The notes: generated by a model not told the origin, from the letters alone. A DNA stretch of 50,537 nucleotides from an uncultured Duodenibacillus sp. (GCA_944388865.1 CALXKM010000023.1:1-50537); one strand, 5' to 3'; counted from the stretch's first letter, positions 31,888 to 41,504 are shown. Translations and numbers: made by a program.

Positions 31888-33705
31888 GTGACAACTTCTT
31901 TTTCTCAGCTGGGACTTGCCCAGCCAGTATTAAAGGCCATTGAAGCCCTCAACTATGCTGAACCTACGCCGATTCAGCAAAAAGCCATCCCAGAGCTGCT
32001 CGCAGGCCGCGACGTGCTTGCCGCCGCACAGACCGGCACCGGCAAGACCGCTGCCTTTGCCCTGCCCGTCATCACGCGCATGCTCGAGCACCCCAAGCCA
32101 CGCGCCGCCAAACGCGTGCGCGCGCTGATTCTTGCCCCTACGCGCGAACTTGCCGCGCAGATCGATGAAAACATTCGCGCTTATGCCGCGGGCACCTCGC
32201 TGTCGAGCGCGCTTGTCTTCGGCGGCGTCAACATCAAGCCGCAGACTGAAGCGCTCGCCGCGGGGGCCGACTTTCTGGTCGCCACGCCCGGCCGGCTGCT
32301 TGATCATCTCGGTCAGCAAAACGTTGAACTCGATGCAGTCGAATTCTTTGTGCTCGATGAGGCGGACCGCATGCTCGACATGGGCTTTATTCACGACATC
32401 AAGAAAATCGTCAAGCGCCTGCCCGTCAAGCGTCAGACATTGATGTTTTCGGCCACCTTCAACGATGAAATCCGCGCGCTTGCGCAAAGCTTTCTGCATT
32501 CGCCCGCAGAAGTTGAAATCGCCCGCAACAAAGAAAACACGCTCATCGATCAGGAAGTCTGGCTGGTTGCCAAAAAGCGAAAGCGCGAACTCCTGCGCGA
32601 CCTGATTGCCGGCGGCAATTGGGATCAGGTTCTTGTCTTTACCCGCATGAAGCATGCGGCCAACCGGCTTGCCGCGCAGCTCAACACCGACGGCATCGCT
32701 GCCGCCGCCATTCACGGCAACAAAAGCCAATCGGCCAGAACCAAGGCTCTTGCCGGCTTTAAAGCGCACGACATCCGCGTGCTTGTCGCCACCGACATCG
32801 CTGCCCGGGGTCTAGACATTGAAGGACTGCCCCACGTGGTCAACTACGAGCTGCCCAATGTCGCGCAGGACTACGTGCACCGCATCGGCCGCACGGGGCG
32901 CGCCGGCTTAAAGGGCCACGCCGTGAGCCTTGTGAGCAAGGATGAAGCCGAGCTGCTCGCAGCCATTGAAAAGCTTTTAAAGAAAAAGCTCATCGTGCAA
33001 AAGGCCGTTGACTACGAGGGCGAACAGCCCGAAGAGCTCGCTCTTGAAGATGCGCAGGCCGAGCGCGAGCGCGCCCGAGAGCTTGAACGCGCGAAAAATG
33101 CCCGCAAAAAAACTTCCGCAGCCCGCCGCAAGGCCGTGCAAAGCGCCGAGCGCGCCGCCCGCGAGGAAGAACGCAGCGCCGGGCTCTCCGTCAATCCCGA
33201 CGATCGCTTTGAAAAGAAGATTGCCCGTCGCCCGGCTTTGAGCGCTCAAGCCAGCCGCTCTCAGGCAAATTCCTCTGCAGACAATGCGCGAGGCAAATCT
33301 CGCACTAGAAAAGACGCCCGATGCAAACCTGCTGCAAGCGAACTTTCGACCAACCGCGCAAAACCGCAAGGCAATTCTGACTCCCGCGGCAAAGACCGTC
33401 TTGCCAATCTAGTTGAGTCAACCCTTGGCAAGCGGACTTCCAAAGCTTCTGCCCGCAGCTCTCTTTTGTCCGACAAGGCTGCTAAGAAGGCTGCAGAGCC
33501 CCGAGTGCGCCGCGACGAGCAAAGCCTCGAAAAGCGCCGCCTCATTGAAGAGCGCAAAAGACGCGCAACCAACATCAAGTCGACCGTGATGCACAACGCG
33601 CACGCCTTTTTCGGCGATCGCGATGAGCCGCGCAGCGGCTCGCGCGTGCAGACCGTGCGCTCAAACCTGCCGCCCGAGCTGCAGCGCAAGCTTCGCGGTC
33701 GTTAA
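31888..33705 (+). CDS. rhlE: DEAD-box RNA helicase, RhlE type
   Basis: The 605-residue protein unwinds RNA duplexes with ATP, probably in ribosome assembly or RNA turnover. Q motif: FSQLGL and [10 protein letters not shown] (5-36). Walker [10 protein letters not shown] is at 46-54, then [12 protein letters not shown] box [13 protein letters not shown] near 155-167, SAT in MFSATF near 187, and [10 protein letters not shown] near 332. Beyond residue 385 there is a 220-residue Lys/Arg-rich, Ala-rich disordered tail that likely binds RNA. The start is a GTG; no strong ribosome-binding site is visible, which with the hairpins upstream suggests regulated or weak initiation. Confidence 0.92.
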   Translation: MTTSFSQLGLAQPVLKAIEALNYAEPTPIQQKAIPELLAGRDVLAAAQTGTGKTAAFALPVITRMLEHPKPRAAKRVRALILAPTRELAAQIDENIRAYAAGTSLSSALVFGGVNIKPQTEALAAGADFLVATPGRLLDHLGQQNVELDAVEFFVLDEADRMLDMGFIHDIKKIVKRLPVKRQTLMFSATFNDEIRALAQSFLHSPAEVEIARNKENTLIDQEVWLVAKKRKRELLRDLIAGGNWDQVLVFTRMKHAANRLAAQLNTDGIAAAAIHGNKSQSARTKALAGFKAHDIRVLVATDIAARGLDIEGLPHVVNYELPNVAQDYVHRIGRTGRAGLKGHAVSLVSKDEAELLAAIEKLLKKKLIVQKAVDYEGEQPEELALEDAQAERERARELERAKNARKKTSAARRKAVQSAERAAREEERSAGLSVNPDDRFEKKIARRPALSAQASRSQANSSADNARGKSRTRKDARCKPAASELSTNRAKPQGNSDSRGKDRLANLVESTLGKRTSKASARSSLLSDKAAKKAAEPRVRRDEQSLEKRRLIEERKRRATNIKSTVMHNAHAFFGDRDEPRSGSRVQTVRSNLPPELQRKLRGR

Positions 33706-33717
33706 AATCTCCGTTCT

Positions 33718-34098
33718 ATGAAAGCGTTCACTTCTTTTCAGAGAGCACTTGCCGGCGCCGTCATATCGGCGGCGCTGCTTGCCGGCTGCGCATCAACGAG
33801 CGACTCGGCCATTGAAGGCGTCAAAATCGACGACGCGCAGCTTGCCCGCGACCTCTCGGCGCTCATGGAAGCGCCCGATCGCATGCAGCTCACCTGCACC
33901 TCGGTGGATCCGCTTTCGACAAACACGGCGCTGCACGACATCGTCTTTTCCTGTCCAAAGCTTCAGATCGAAGCCACGCTCATTGAAATGCGCGACGCAG
34001 GCTGGAGACTGATGTCGGTTGACGTCGGCGCTGAATCCCGAGATCAAACAGGCCTTTTGAACATGCCTCTGACCGTTGAGGTCATCAAGCTTTTCTGA
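33718..34098 (+). CDS. Small putative lipoprotein, unknown function
   Basis: The 126-residue product has a lipoprotein signal peptide with lipobox LLAGC (Cys24), so it should be acylated and anchored in a membrane facing the periplasm. After it come about 100 residues without a family I recognise, including two cysteines (TCTSVDP and FSCPKLQ) that could form a disulfide. It starts 12 nt after rhlE, but their functions are not obviously linked. Confidence 0.75.
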   Translation: MKAFTSFQRALAGAVISAALLAGCASTSDSAIEGVKIDDAQLARDLSALMEAPDRMQLTCTSVDPLSTNTALHDIVFSCPKLQIEATLIEMRDAGWRLMSVDVGAESRDQTGLLNMPLTVEVIKLF

Positions 34099-34104
34099 TT
34101 CATG

Positions 34105-34170
34105 GAAAAAATCCGCCTTTGCCTGCCGAGGTGTATCCTCTAGGACGCAAGCAAATTTCGGGATTTTTTC
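34105..34170 (+). other. Inverted repeat whose right arm abuts the pepP start
   Basis: GAAAAAATCC (34105-34114) pairs perfectly with GGATTTTTTC (34161-34170). The right arm covers positions -2 to -11 before the ATG at 34172 and would mask the ribosome-binding region if folded. In the left-to-right sense it also resembles a weak terminator of the lipoprotein gene. Confidence 0.45.
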
Positions 34171-34171
34171 T

Positions 34172-35989
34172 ATGACGCTCTCATCTGAACTCAACTCGCA
34201 AAGCACCTCTCGCATCCGTCGTCTTCGCGCGGAAATGGCCGCTCGCGGCCTTGACGCCTGGATTGTCCCGACGGCAGACCCGCATCTGTGCGAATACCAG
34301 CCTCAGGACTGGGCCTTGCGAAAATATTTAAGCGGCTTTACGGGTTCGGCGGGCACACTCGCCGTGACCATGTCCTCGGCTGCGCTTTGGACCGACAGCC
34401 GGTACTGGGAGCAGGCCGCAATAGAGCTCAAGGACTCGGGGATCGACCTCATGCAAGAGGGCCTTCCCGAGACGCCTACGCTTGCCGCCGCTCTTGCCGG
34501 CGCTCTGCTGCCGGGCGCAAAAGTCGGCCTAGATCCGAACATGATGAGCGCCAAGCGGTTTTGCATGTTGAAAAAAAATCTGAATGAAGCCGACATTGAG
34601 CTCGTCTGCGACCAGACGCTCATCCATGCCGTCTGGCCCGATCGTCCGCAATTTTGCCCGCAGCCTGCGCGCGCTTTTACGTTTGGACAAAAAAGCACGG
34701 CCGACAAGCTCTCGATGCTCAGAAGCGAGCTTGCGCACGAAGGAGCCGATGCTGTATTGCTTTCTTCGCTCGAAGACATCGCCTGGCTAGTAAATTTAAG
34801 GGGATCCGATCTTGCCTGCACGCCTGTATTCAGAGCCTACGCGATTGTGCTCTCCGACAGAGCTCTGCTCTACACCGATGCCCTCAGGGAGCGTCCCGAA
34901 CTTGCCGCACAGCTTTCGTCTGCTGGATTTGAGCTCCGAGACTACAAACAAGCGCAAGCCGAGACCTCCGACGTTCTCAACTCGCACATCGTGCTCGTTG
35001 ATCCGGCAAAAACCTCTCAGGCTCTTTTTGAGACGCTTGAGACGGCAGGCATCCGCACTCTGCTGCGCCGGCAGCCGACGGAACTTTTGAAAAGTCGCAA
35101 GACGCAAGAAGAACTTTCGCTGCTGCGCGAAACAATGAAGCACGACGGCGCAGCCATGTGCGAGCTTTTTTGCTGGCTTGAAAATGAAATGCGCTCTGAG
35201 AGACGACTGACCGAAATGGACGTCTCCGACAAGCTCAGAGAGCTCAGAAGCCGCAGACCGGGCTTTATGGGCCTATCCTTTGAAACCATTGCCGCGGCCG
35301 GCGCCAATGCCGCGCTGCCGCACTATCAGCCCAGAGCCGAGTCAGCCGCCGAGCTCAAGCGCGGCGAACTGCTTTTAATAGACTCGGGCGGCCAGTACGA
35401 AGGCGGCACGACCGACATTACCCGCACGATTGCCCTGGGCGAGCCGAGCGCGGCCATGAAGCGCGACTTTACGGCCGTGCTCAGAGGTCATATTCTGCTG
35501 GCAAGCACGCATTTTCCTGAGGGCGCCTTTGCCTCGCAGCTCGATACGCTGGCGCGCATGCCGCTTTGGGAAATCGGCTGCGACTTCGGCCACGGCACAG
35601 GGCATGGCGTAGGCTTTTGTCTAGGCGTACACGAAGGGCCGGTGTCAATCTCGCCGCGAAGCCCTGCTCAAGACGCTTCGCGCGTGCTCGCTGGCCTTGT
35701 CGTCTCAAACGAGCCCGGGCTGTACCGGACAGGACGCTGGGGCGTGCGCATCGAAAATTTGGTAACCCCTGTGCCTGCCGAGCCAGAAGTCGCTCAGATG
35801 ATTCCCATGATGGTTTTTGAGACGCTCACGCTCTGCCCAATTGATACGCGACTCATCAACACGGCAATGATGACGCCTTTTGAAATCTGGTGGGTCAACG
35901 ATTATCACCGGCGGGTGAGGCAAGAGCTTGCTCCTTTGGTTTCTGCTCAAACGCTTGGCTGGCTCGAAAAGGCTACCGAAACCATCTGA
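34172..35989 (+). CDS. pepP: Xaa-Pro aminopeptidase, long (three-domain) form
   Basis: This M24B dimetal peptidase removes N-terminal residues ahead of proline. The 605-residue product has two N-terminal creatinase-like domains (TADPHLCEYQP, FTGSAGTLAV, WTDSRYWEQA at the start) and a C-terminal pita-bread domain. Its metal ligands are in LIDSGGQYEGGTTDITRT (two Asp, about 404 and 415), GHGTGHGVGF (His), SNEPGLY (Glu) and RIENLV (Glu). Length fits the long XPNPEP1-like form rather than the 440-residue E. coli PepP. The frame is open to 34076; I chose the ATG at 34172 because MTLSSELNSQSTSRIRRLR is the usual N-terminus. Confidence 0.92.
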   Translation: MTLSSELNSQSTSRIRRLRAEMAARGLDAWIVPTADPHLCEYQPQDWALRKYLSGFTGSAGTLAVTMSSAALWTDSRYWEQAAIELKDSGIDLMQEGLPETPTLAAALAGALLPGAKVGLDPNMMSAKRFCMLKKNLNEADIELVCDQTLIHAVWPDRPQFCPQPARAFTFGQKSTADKLSMLRSELAHEGADAVLLSSLEDIAWLVNLRGSDLACTPVFRAYAIVLSDRALLYTDALRERPELAAQLSSAGFELRDYKQAQAETSDVLNSHIVLVDPAKTSQALFETLETAGIRTLLRRQPTELLKSRKTQEELSLLRETMKHDGAAMCELFCWLENEMRSERRLTEMDVSDKLRELRSRRPGFMGLSFETIAAAGANAALPHYQPRAESAAELKRGELLLIDSGGQYEGGTTDITRTIALGEPSAAMKRDFTAVLRGHILLASTHFPEGAFASQLDTLARMPLWEIGCDFGHGTGHGVGFCLGVHEGPVSISPRSPAQDASRVLAGLVVSNEPGLYRTGRWGVRIENLVTPVPAEPEVAQMIPMMVFETLTLCPIDTRLINTAMMTPFEIWWVNDYHRRVRQELAPLVSAQTLGWLEKATETI

Positions 35990-36337
35990 AGCCGCCTTAG
36001 GCTCGCGCAAGGTCTGCTCGCCTCACGAAGGATGGTGATCAAAACGATTGCATCTGAGAGAAAAACTTCATGTTTTTTGCCTCTTCTGAGCAAAAACGAT
36101 GATTTCCGCGCATGCTATGCGCACAAGGTCGTGCGCTAAACTTTCGCATAGCAAAAACTTAGCTTTTATCGACCTTTTCTGACAATTTTTCCTTCGCACG
36201 CACCAGCCGCTGGCGGTGAGGCTTTCGCTTGTGCGTGTACGCTGCGGCCAGTCTGGAGCCTGCGCTCGACTTTTTCGACGAGCGCAGGCAGAGGGATTTT
36301 GCGCCGCACGACAATCTCAGAAACCCGAATACTTCTT
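35990..36337 (+). other. Non-coding region before the RND operon, with palindrome and hairpins
   Basis: No gene is seen in these 348 nt. GCGCAT-GCT-ATGCGC (36108-36122) is a perfect palindrome, a possible repressor site. CACGCAC (36197-36203) pairs with GTGCGTG (36231-36237). GCCTGCGCTCG (36258-36268) pairs perfectly with CGAGCGCAGGC (36279-36289). The last two would be leader hairpins of the efflux operon. Confidence 0.5.
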
Positions 36338-37444
36338 ATGCATAACGCATTTCTGAAAACATCCTTAGCAATTGCCTCCGTGTGCCTTGTGCTTGCAGGA
36401 TGCGGCGATCAAACACAAAAAACGACTGCCCGCGCTCCCATTGAAGTGGCCGCAACGACAATGTCCGCTGCGCCGGAACACATTTGGGTGGAGACGCTTG
36501 GACTTGCCGAAGGCGTGCGTCAGGCCGAAGTCCGCGCTCAGGTTTCGGGCACGCTTGAAAAAATCAACTATCAGGAAGGTGATCGGGTCAAAGCGGGCGA
36601 TTCTCTTTTTCAGATTGATCCGGCTCCCTACAAAGCCGCGCTTGATCAGGCGCTAGGCTCCTGCCGCGAAATCAAAGCGCAGCTTGCTCAGCAAGAACGT
36701 GAAGCGCTGCGCTACAAAAAGCTCTATGAGGCGCGAGCCGGCAGCAAAAAGCAATGGGACGACGCGCAGAGCGCCGTCAACATCACCCGAGGCCAGCTTG
36801 CCTCGGCAGAAGCGGCTGTGCGCAACGCCCGCATCGAGCTCGTTCGCACGCAGGTCAAGGCTCCGAGCAACGGCATCGTAAGCCGCTCGCTTGTCAACAC
36901 GGGCGCATTGATCACATCGACCGAGACGCTGCTGGCCACCATCACGCAGCCCGAACAGCTGCGCGTAACGTTTTCGGTCTCCGAGCGCGATCTGGCCGGA
37001 GCTCAAATCACCACCGACAACAAAGTGCGGCTGCGCCTAAACGACGCGGACATGGTTGATGCCAAGCTCGACTACGTCTCGCCCATTCTCGATGCGCAAA
37101 GCGCTACGCTCAACATGCGCGCCACGCTCGATGATCCTCACGGCCTGCGCCCGGGCCAATACGTTCACGTGCAGCTGCAGACCAAGACGCTGCCCGAAGT
37201 CTTTCGCGTCCCGCAAAAGGCCGTCTTGCAAAAGGCCGACGGCACCTACCTTGTCTATCGCCTTGAAGACGGTCATGCCCGTGCCGTGCAAGTCAAGCTC
37301 GGCACTTGGAAGGACAAGGACTGGATCGTGCTCTCGGGACTTAATGCCGGCGACAAAATCATCACCAATCAGATTCAGCGCCTGCGCGACGGCGCAGCTG
37401 TGATCGAACGTTCGGCCGAATCCCCTGCCGAAAAGGCACAGTAA
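36338..37444 (+). CDS. RND efflux periplasmic adaptor (AcrA/MexA family)
   Basis: This adaptor bridges an inner-membrane RND pump to an outer-membrane channel. The 368-residue product has a lipoprotein signal with lipobox LVLAGC. A lipoyl/barrel-sandwich half follows (VRAQVSGTLEKINYQEGDRVKAGDSLFQID), then an alpha-hairpin (about 100-165), the second lipoyl half (TQVKAPSNGIVSRS), a beta-barrel and a membrane-proximal domain. I chose the ATG at 36338 because the lipobox distance is then normal; the frame opens at 36299. The transporter gene follows 18 nt later. No regulator or channel gene is adjacent. Confidence 0.92.
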   Translation: MHNAFLKTSLAIASVCLVLAGCGDQTQKTTARAPIEVAATTMSAAPEHIWVETLGLAEGVRQAEVRAQVSGTLEKINYQEGDRVKAGDSLFQIDPAPYKAALDQALGSCREIKAQLAQQEREALRYKKLYEARAGSKKQWDDAQSAVNITRGQLASAEAAVRNARIELVRTQVKAPSNGIVSRSLVNTGALITSTETLLATITQPEQLRVTFSVSERDLAGAQITTDNKVRLRLNDADMVDAKLDYVSPILDAQSATLNMRATLDDPHGLRPGQYVHVQLQTKTLPEVFRVPQKAVLQKADGTYLVYRLEDGHARAVQVKLGTWKDKDWIVLSGLNAGDKIITNQIQRLRDGAAVIERSAESPAEKAQ

Positions 37445-37462
37445 CCGCCGGAGGGCAGGATC

Positions 37463-40400
37463 ATGCTCAGCAGCTTTTGCATTAAAAGGCCGATTTTTGC
37501 GACCGTCCTTTCGATTCTGATCGTTCTGGCGGGCTTTGTGGCCATGCGGGTATTGCCGCTTTCTCAGTACCCCAACATCACCCCGCCCACGGTGACGGTC
37601 TCCACGCAGTACGAAGGCGCCAATGCGCAGACCCTTGCCCGTACCGTGGCCGCCCCGATCGAAGATCAGCTCTCGGGCATTGAAGGCCTCATCTACTACA
37701 CGACCTCCATTCGAGCAAACGGCGAAGTTCGCATTCAGTGCGTGTTCGACGTAGGCACCGATCCCAACTACGCCATGCTCGAAATCAACAACCGCGTGCG
37801 CACGGCCGAACGCCGTCTGCCCGAAGAGGTCCGCCAAAACGGCGTCAACGTCAGAAAGCGCTCCGAAGAAGTGCTCATGATGGTGGCCTATACGTCGCCG
37901 GACGGCTCGTATACGCCCACGGAACTAGCCGACTACGCGCTCTTGAACGTGGTCGACTACATCAAGCGCCTGCCCGGCATCGGCGACGTGAGCGTCTTCG
38001 GCAATGTGCAGTCGGCCATGCGCATTTGGATGGATCCGCTGCGCATGGGCCAAATGGGCGTCACCACGCAGGACATTGAAAACGCCATTGAAGACAAGAA
38101 TATGGAGCGCGGCGCAGGCCAGATCGGCGGCGCTCCGGTGCTCTCAAACCAGCAGCTTTACTACACCTCGAAGACCCCAGGACAGCTGCTCACGCCCGAG
38201 GAGTTCGGCGCCGTGATCCTCAGAGCCGATGAAAACGGCTCCATCGTGCGCCTGCGCGACGTAGCCACGACCGAAATCGGCAAGCGCAGCTACGAAACCG
38301 TCAATGTCTTCAACGGCAAGCCCTCCATCACGCTGGGCGTCTATCTGCAGACGGGCGCCAATGCCGTAGCTGCCGCCGAAGCCGTCAAGGCTGAGCTCGA
38401 CAGACTGGCCGCTGACTATCCCAAGGACAAGGTTACGCACGAAATCACCGACGACACGACGATCTTCGTGGAAGCCTCTCTGCACGAAGTGCTGCAGACG
38501 CTGCTTGAAGCCGGCCTGCTCGTGCTCGTGGTCGTCTTTCTCTTTTTGCAGAACTGGCGCACGACCTTGATCCCGATGCTGGCCGTGCCCGTCTCGCTCA
38601 TCGGCACCATGGCCGGCCTCTGGGCACTGGGCTTTTCGCTCAATACGCTTACGCTTTTTGCCATGACGCTTGCCATCGGCATCGTGGTCGACGACGCCAT
38701 CGTGGTGCTCGAAAATATTGAGCGCTTGATGCGCTACGAGCATTTGACGGCAATGCAGGCCGCTGAAAAAGCCATGAAGGAAGTCGCCGGCGCCCTGGTA
38801 GCCATCGTGCTCGTGCTCTCGGCCGTGTTTGTTCCGGTGGCGTTTTTGGGCGGCATTGCGGGCGAACTTTATCGTCAGTTTGCCGTGACGGTAGCCGTAT
38901 CGGTCGCGCTCTCGGGCTTTGTTGCCCTGACCCTGACGCCTGCGCTTTGCGGCATTTTGCTCAAAAACGAAAAGCCTTCGACAAACCGCTTCTTTAAAGC
39001 CTTCAACACCGGCCTGTCGCGCTTTACCTTCGGCTATCTGCAGCTCGTAAAGCTCGCACTGCGCTTTCGCTACATTTCCGCGCTGATCCTCGTAGGCGTC
39101 ATTGCCGGCTGCTGGTACATGATTCAAAACACGCCCACGAGCTTTGTGCCCAGTGAAGACCAAGGCATCGTGCGCATGAGCATGACGCTTCCCGAAGGGG
39201 CGTCCTTTAACCGCACGGAAGAAGAAACCGAGCGCATCAGAAAAGAAATCGAAAAAGAAATCCCGGGGCTCGTGAGCGTACTGGTGCTCACCGGCTTTGA
39301 TACGCAAGGCAGCGACATTCGCCCCAACACGGCAACCTTCGTGCTTCGTTTGGACGACTGGGAAAAGCGAACCGAAACAGCCTTCGACATACGTCAGATA
39401 CTGCAGAAAATTGCCAACCGCAGCACCGATTCGGTTTCTGTTACTTCGCTTCCGGCGCCGATTCGCGGCCTGGGTTCAGCCAGCGGCTTTACGGGCTACA
39501 TTCAGGCTCGCGGCAACGACAATGTCGAACTGCTGCAGCAAGTCACCAACGACTTTATGGCCGCTCTGGCTGAACGCCCTGAGCTGACTAGTCTGCGAAC
39601 GTTCCTGCGCGCCGAAGCTCCGATTCTCAATGTAAGCCTCGATGAAACCAAGGCCATGCAGCTTGGCGTGTCTTCGCAAAACGTTTTTGACAGTCTGACG
39701 GCGTTTTTTGCCGGCACCTACATCAACGACTTTACGCGCAACGGCCGCATCTATCGCGTGATCATGCAGGCCGATCCCTCCTACCGAATGACGCCAGAGG
39801 ACTTTGGCCGCTGCTGGGTACGTTCGGATACAACGGGCGAGATGGTTTCATTGGGCTCGCTTCTTACCGTCGAGCGCAACACGGGCGCCGATAGTCTGGC
39901 CCGCATGAACGGCTACATGGCAAGCCAGTTCATGGGATCGGCCGTGCAGGGAGTGAGCTCGGGCGATGCCATTGCCATCGTCGAGCAGATTGCCGACGAA
40001 GTCCTCCCCGAGGGCTACGCCATTGAATGGATCGGACAGGCCTGGCACGAAAAGCGCATCGGCTCGTCGTCGTCGACGGCCTTTGGATTCGGTCTGATCA
40101 TAGTGTTTTTGATTCTGGCTGCGCTCTACGAGCGCTGGTCGCTTCCGATTGCCGTCATGCTCGCCGTGCCGTTTGCCGTGCTGGGCGCTTTGGTAAGCCT
40201 TTGGATTCGCTCGGCTCCCAACGACATCTATTTTCAGATCGGCCTGCTGGTGCTCATCGGCTTAACGGCTAAAAACGCCATTTTGATCGTGGAATTTGCC
40301 GTGCAGAAAATGCAAGAGGGCATGAATCCCTTTGATGCGGCTCTCGAAGCTGCGCATCTGCGACTGCGCCCGATTTTGATGACATCGCTGGCCTTCGTGC

Positions 40401-40561
40401 TAGGCGTCATGCCCCTGGTGTTTGCCACGGGCGCCGGCGCTCAGGCGCGCCACTCAATGGGTACGGGCGTTTTCGGCGGCATGATCGCGGCTACATTCAT
40501 CGCCACGATTTTCGTGCCGGTGTTTTTCACCTGGCTTGCCAAAGGCAAAAAACACAAATAG
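37463..40561 (+). CDS. RND multidrug efflux transporter (AcrB/MexB, HAE1 type)
   Basis: The 1032-residue inner-membrane pump exports lipophilic compounds using the proton gradient. It opens with FCIKRPIFATVLSILIVLAGFVAM, has the TM4 proton-relay motif AIGIVVDDAIVVLENIER (two adjacent Asp), GFSLNTLTLFAMTLA, and the C-terminal GLTAKNAILIVEFAVQKM with the TM10 lysine. Two large periplasmic loops are present. Length is the family norm. The GGAGGG site lies before the ATG, and a terminator follows at 40597. With the adaptor it forms a two-gene operon, so the outer-membrane partner must be supplied from elsewhere. Confidence 0.95.
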   Translation: MLSSFCIKRPIFATVLSILIVLAGFVAMRVLPLSQYPNITPPTVTVSTQYEGANAQTLARTVAAPIEDQLSGIEGLIYYTTSIRANGEVRIQCVFDVGTDPNYAMLEINNRVRTAERRLPEEVRQNGVNVRKRSEEVLMMVAYTSPDGSYTPTELADYALLNVVDYIKRLPGIGDVSVFGNVQSAMRIWMDPLRMGQMGVTTQDIENAIEDKNMERGAGQIGGAPVLSNQQLYYTSKTPGQLLTPEEFGAVILRADENGSIVRLRDVATTEIGKRSYETVNVFNGKPSITLGVYLQTGANAVAAAEAVKAELDRLAADYPKDKVTHEITDDTTIFVEASLHEVLQTLLEAGLLVLVVVFLFLQNWRTTLIPMLAVPVSLIGTMAGLWALGFSLNTLTLFAMTLAIGIVVDDAIVVLENIERLMRYEHLTAMQAAEKAMKEVAGALVAIVLVLSAVFVPVAFLGGIAGELYRQFAVTVAVSVALSGFVALTLTPALCGILLKNEKPSTNRFFKAFNTGLSRFTFGYLQLVKLALRFRYISALILVGVIAGCWYMIQNTPTSFVPSEDQGIVRMSMTLPEGASFNRTEEETERIRKEIEKEIPGLVSVLVLTGFDTQGSDIRPNTATFVLRLDDWEKRTETAFDIRQILQKIANRSTDSVSVTSLPAPIRGLGSASGFTGYIQARGNDNVELLQQVTNDFMAALAERPELTSLRTFLRAEAPILNVSLDETKAMQLGVSSQNVFDSLTAFFAGTYINDFTRNGRIYRVIMQADPSYRMTPEDFGRCWVRSDTTGEMVSLGSLLTVERNTGADSLARMNGYMASQFMGSAVQGVSSGDAIAIVEQIADEVLPEGYAIEWIGQAWHEKRIGSSSSTAFGFGLIIVFLILAALYERWSLPIAVMLAVPFAVLGALVSLWIRSAPNDIYFQIGLLVLIGLTAKNAILIVEFAVQKMQEGMNPFDAALEAAHLRLRPILMTSLAFVLGVMPLVFATGAGAQARHSMGTGVFGGMIAATFIATIFVPVFFTWLAKGKKHK

Positions 40562-40596
40562 CCCAGTCGCCGAAGGTGACAGCTTCTGTTGACCGC

Positions 40597-40627
40597 AAGG
40601 ACAGGCTCGTCTGGGCCTGTCCTTTTT
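40597..40627 (+). terminator. Terminator of the RND operon
   Basis: AAGGACAGGC (40597-40606) and GCCTGTCCTT (40615-40624) form a perfect 10-bp stem with an 8-nt loop, followed by five Ts. The stop codon of the pump gene is 36 nt upstream. Confidence 0.9.
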
Positions 40628-40713
40628 CGCCGTCTGTTTACGAATGGGCATGCGCGGGCTGAATTAGGTCAAACGGCCAGTAGTCTCCTTGGCTTAAAGA
40701 GACCCAAATTGCG

Positions 40714-41148
40714 TCAAACGCACCAATCTTGCCAAACGAGACCTTCGGTTTGAAGTCCTTCAAAAGCCTTGTGATCGTGGGAAATCAGAACCAAATCATT
40801 TGCAATCGCTTGAGCCGCGATAAACATGTCCGGCTGCTGCAAAACCCGACCGTTTTGCAACAGAGAAGCATTAAATTTAGCAGCCACAGCTGCAGCCTTC
40901 TCATCAAAGGGAATTGCGTTCAGGTTCTTTGCCCACTGTTGAAGTCTTGTTTGAATAGCAAGCAGACGCTTGCTCGAAGGAGTCTGCTTCAATCGACGCG
41001 CCAAACCGAACCACAGTTCATAACACGTAATAGAAGAAATAAACAGTTGTCCTTCGTCCACCTTTGCTATTCGCTCAATTAGGAGAGTGTTGTTCCCATC
41101 GAGCAGATAGGAGACGATATTTGTGTCCAACAAATAACCGGAAGACAT
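40714..41148 (-). CDS. vapC: PIN-domain toxin, VapC type
   Basis: VapC toxins are Mg-dependent RNases that cut tRNA or rRNA. The 144-residue product begins MSSGYLLDTNIVSYLLDG (first Asp), has YELWFGLARR (Glu near 44), the DMFIAAQA helix (Asp near 107) and LISHDHKAFE (Asp near 124), so all four acidic metal ligands are present. The start codon overlaps the antitoxin stop by one base (TAATG at 41146-41150), which couples translation. The toxin is downstream, as usual for vapBC. Confidence 0.9.
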   Translation of the reverse strand: MSSGYLLDTNIVSYLLDGNNTLLIERIAKVDEGQLFISSITCYELWFGLARRLKQTPSSKRLLAIQTRLQQWAKNLNAIPFDEKAAAVAAKFNASLLQNGRVLQQPDMFIAAQAIANDLVLISHDHKAFEGLQTEGLVWQDWCV

Positions 41149-41465
41149 TAGAAAACCTCACGCTCTTTCCATTCGTCTTCCGGGCGAACGTGCCAAGGTT
41201 CTTCCCCTTCGTAATCTTTTTCCGGCAGGCCTTTCTGAATTTCCGGCAGCATGGCAAATCGATTTTTGAACCCGACAGGAAGCTGGCCTTTGGAAATCAC
41301 TTCCCAGATATTGTCGTTGGGTGTGACAGTTTTGAGCGCAATGGCGTGTTCAATCATTCGACGCACCGCCTCTGAGACACTTAGCCCATGCTTTGCACAA
41401 AATTCAGCAAATTGAGTGCGCATTTCCTGCGGCAATCGAACGTTAATCAGTACGGAAGTCGTCAT
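41148..41465 (-). CDS. vapB: Ribbon-helix-helix antitoxin, VapB type
   Basis: The 105-residue product begins with a ribbon-helix-helix DNA-binding segment (VLINVRLPQEMRTQFAEFCAKHGLSVSEAVRRMIEHAI). It continues with an acidic, Trp- and Glu-rich tail (GEEPWHVRPEDEWKEREVF) that likely wraps the toxin. I chose ATG 41465 because GAGGAGG stands just upstream; the frame is open to 41498. It probably binds the palindrome at 41478-41498 that overlaps the promoter, repressing its own operon. Confidence 0.87.
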   Translation of the reverse strand: MTTSVLINVRLPQEMRTQFAEFCAKHGLSVSEAVRRMIEHAIALKTVTPNDNIWEVISKGQLPVGFKNRFAMLPEIQKGLPEKDYEGEEPWHVRPEDEWKEREVF

Positions 41466-41477
41466 GTTACCTCCTCG

Positions 41478-41504
41478 TTGTCTTACTTTGTAAGACAAAG
41501 TATA
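41478..41504 (-). promoter_or_regulatory. vapBC operator palindrome next to the -10
   Basis: TTGTCTTAC (41478-41486), spacer TTT, GTAAGACAA (41490-41498) is a perfect 9-bp inverted repeat. A -10 like TATACT reads on the minus strand at 41504-41499, directly upstream of it, and the antitoxin start is 12 nt downstream. No convincing -35 was seen. This fits autoregulation by a ribbon-helix-helix antitoxin. Confidence 0.7.

Noticed and set aside
38144-39307. 387-aa frame antisense to the RND pump
   Set aside because: Composition is His/Gln/Arg-rich as expected from the complement of a coding strand, it has no recognisable domain, and it overlaps a certain gene.
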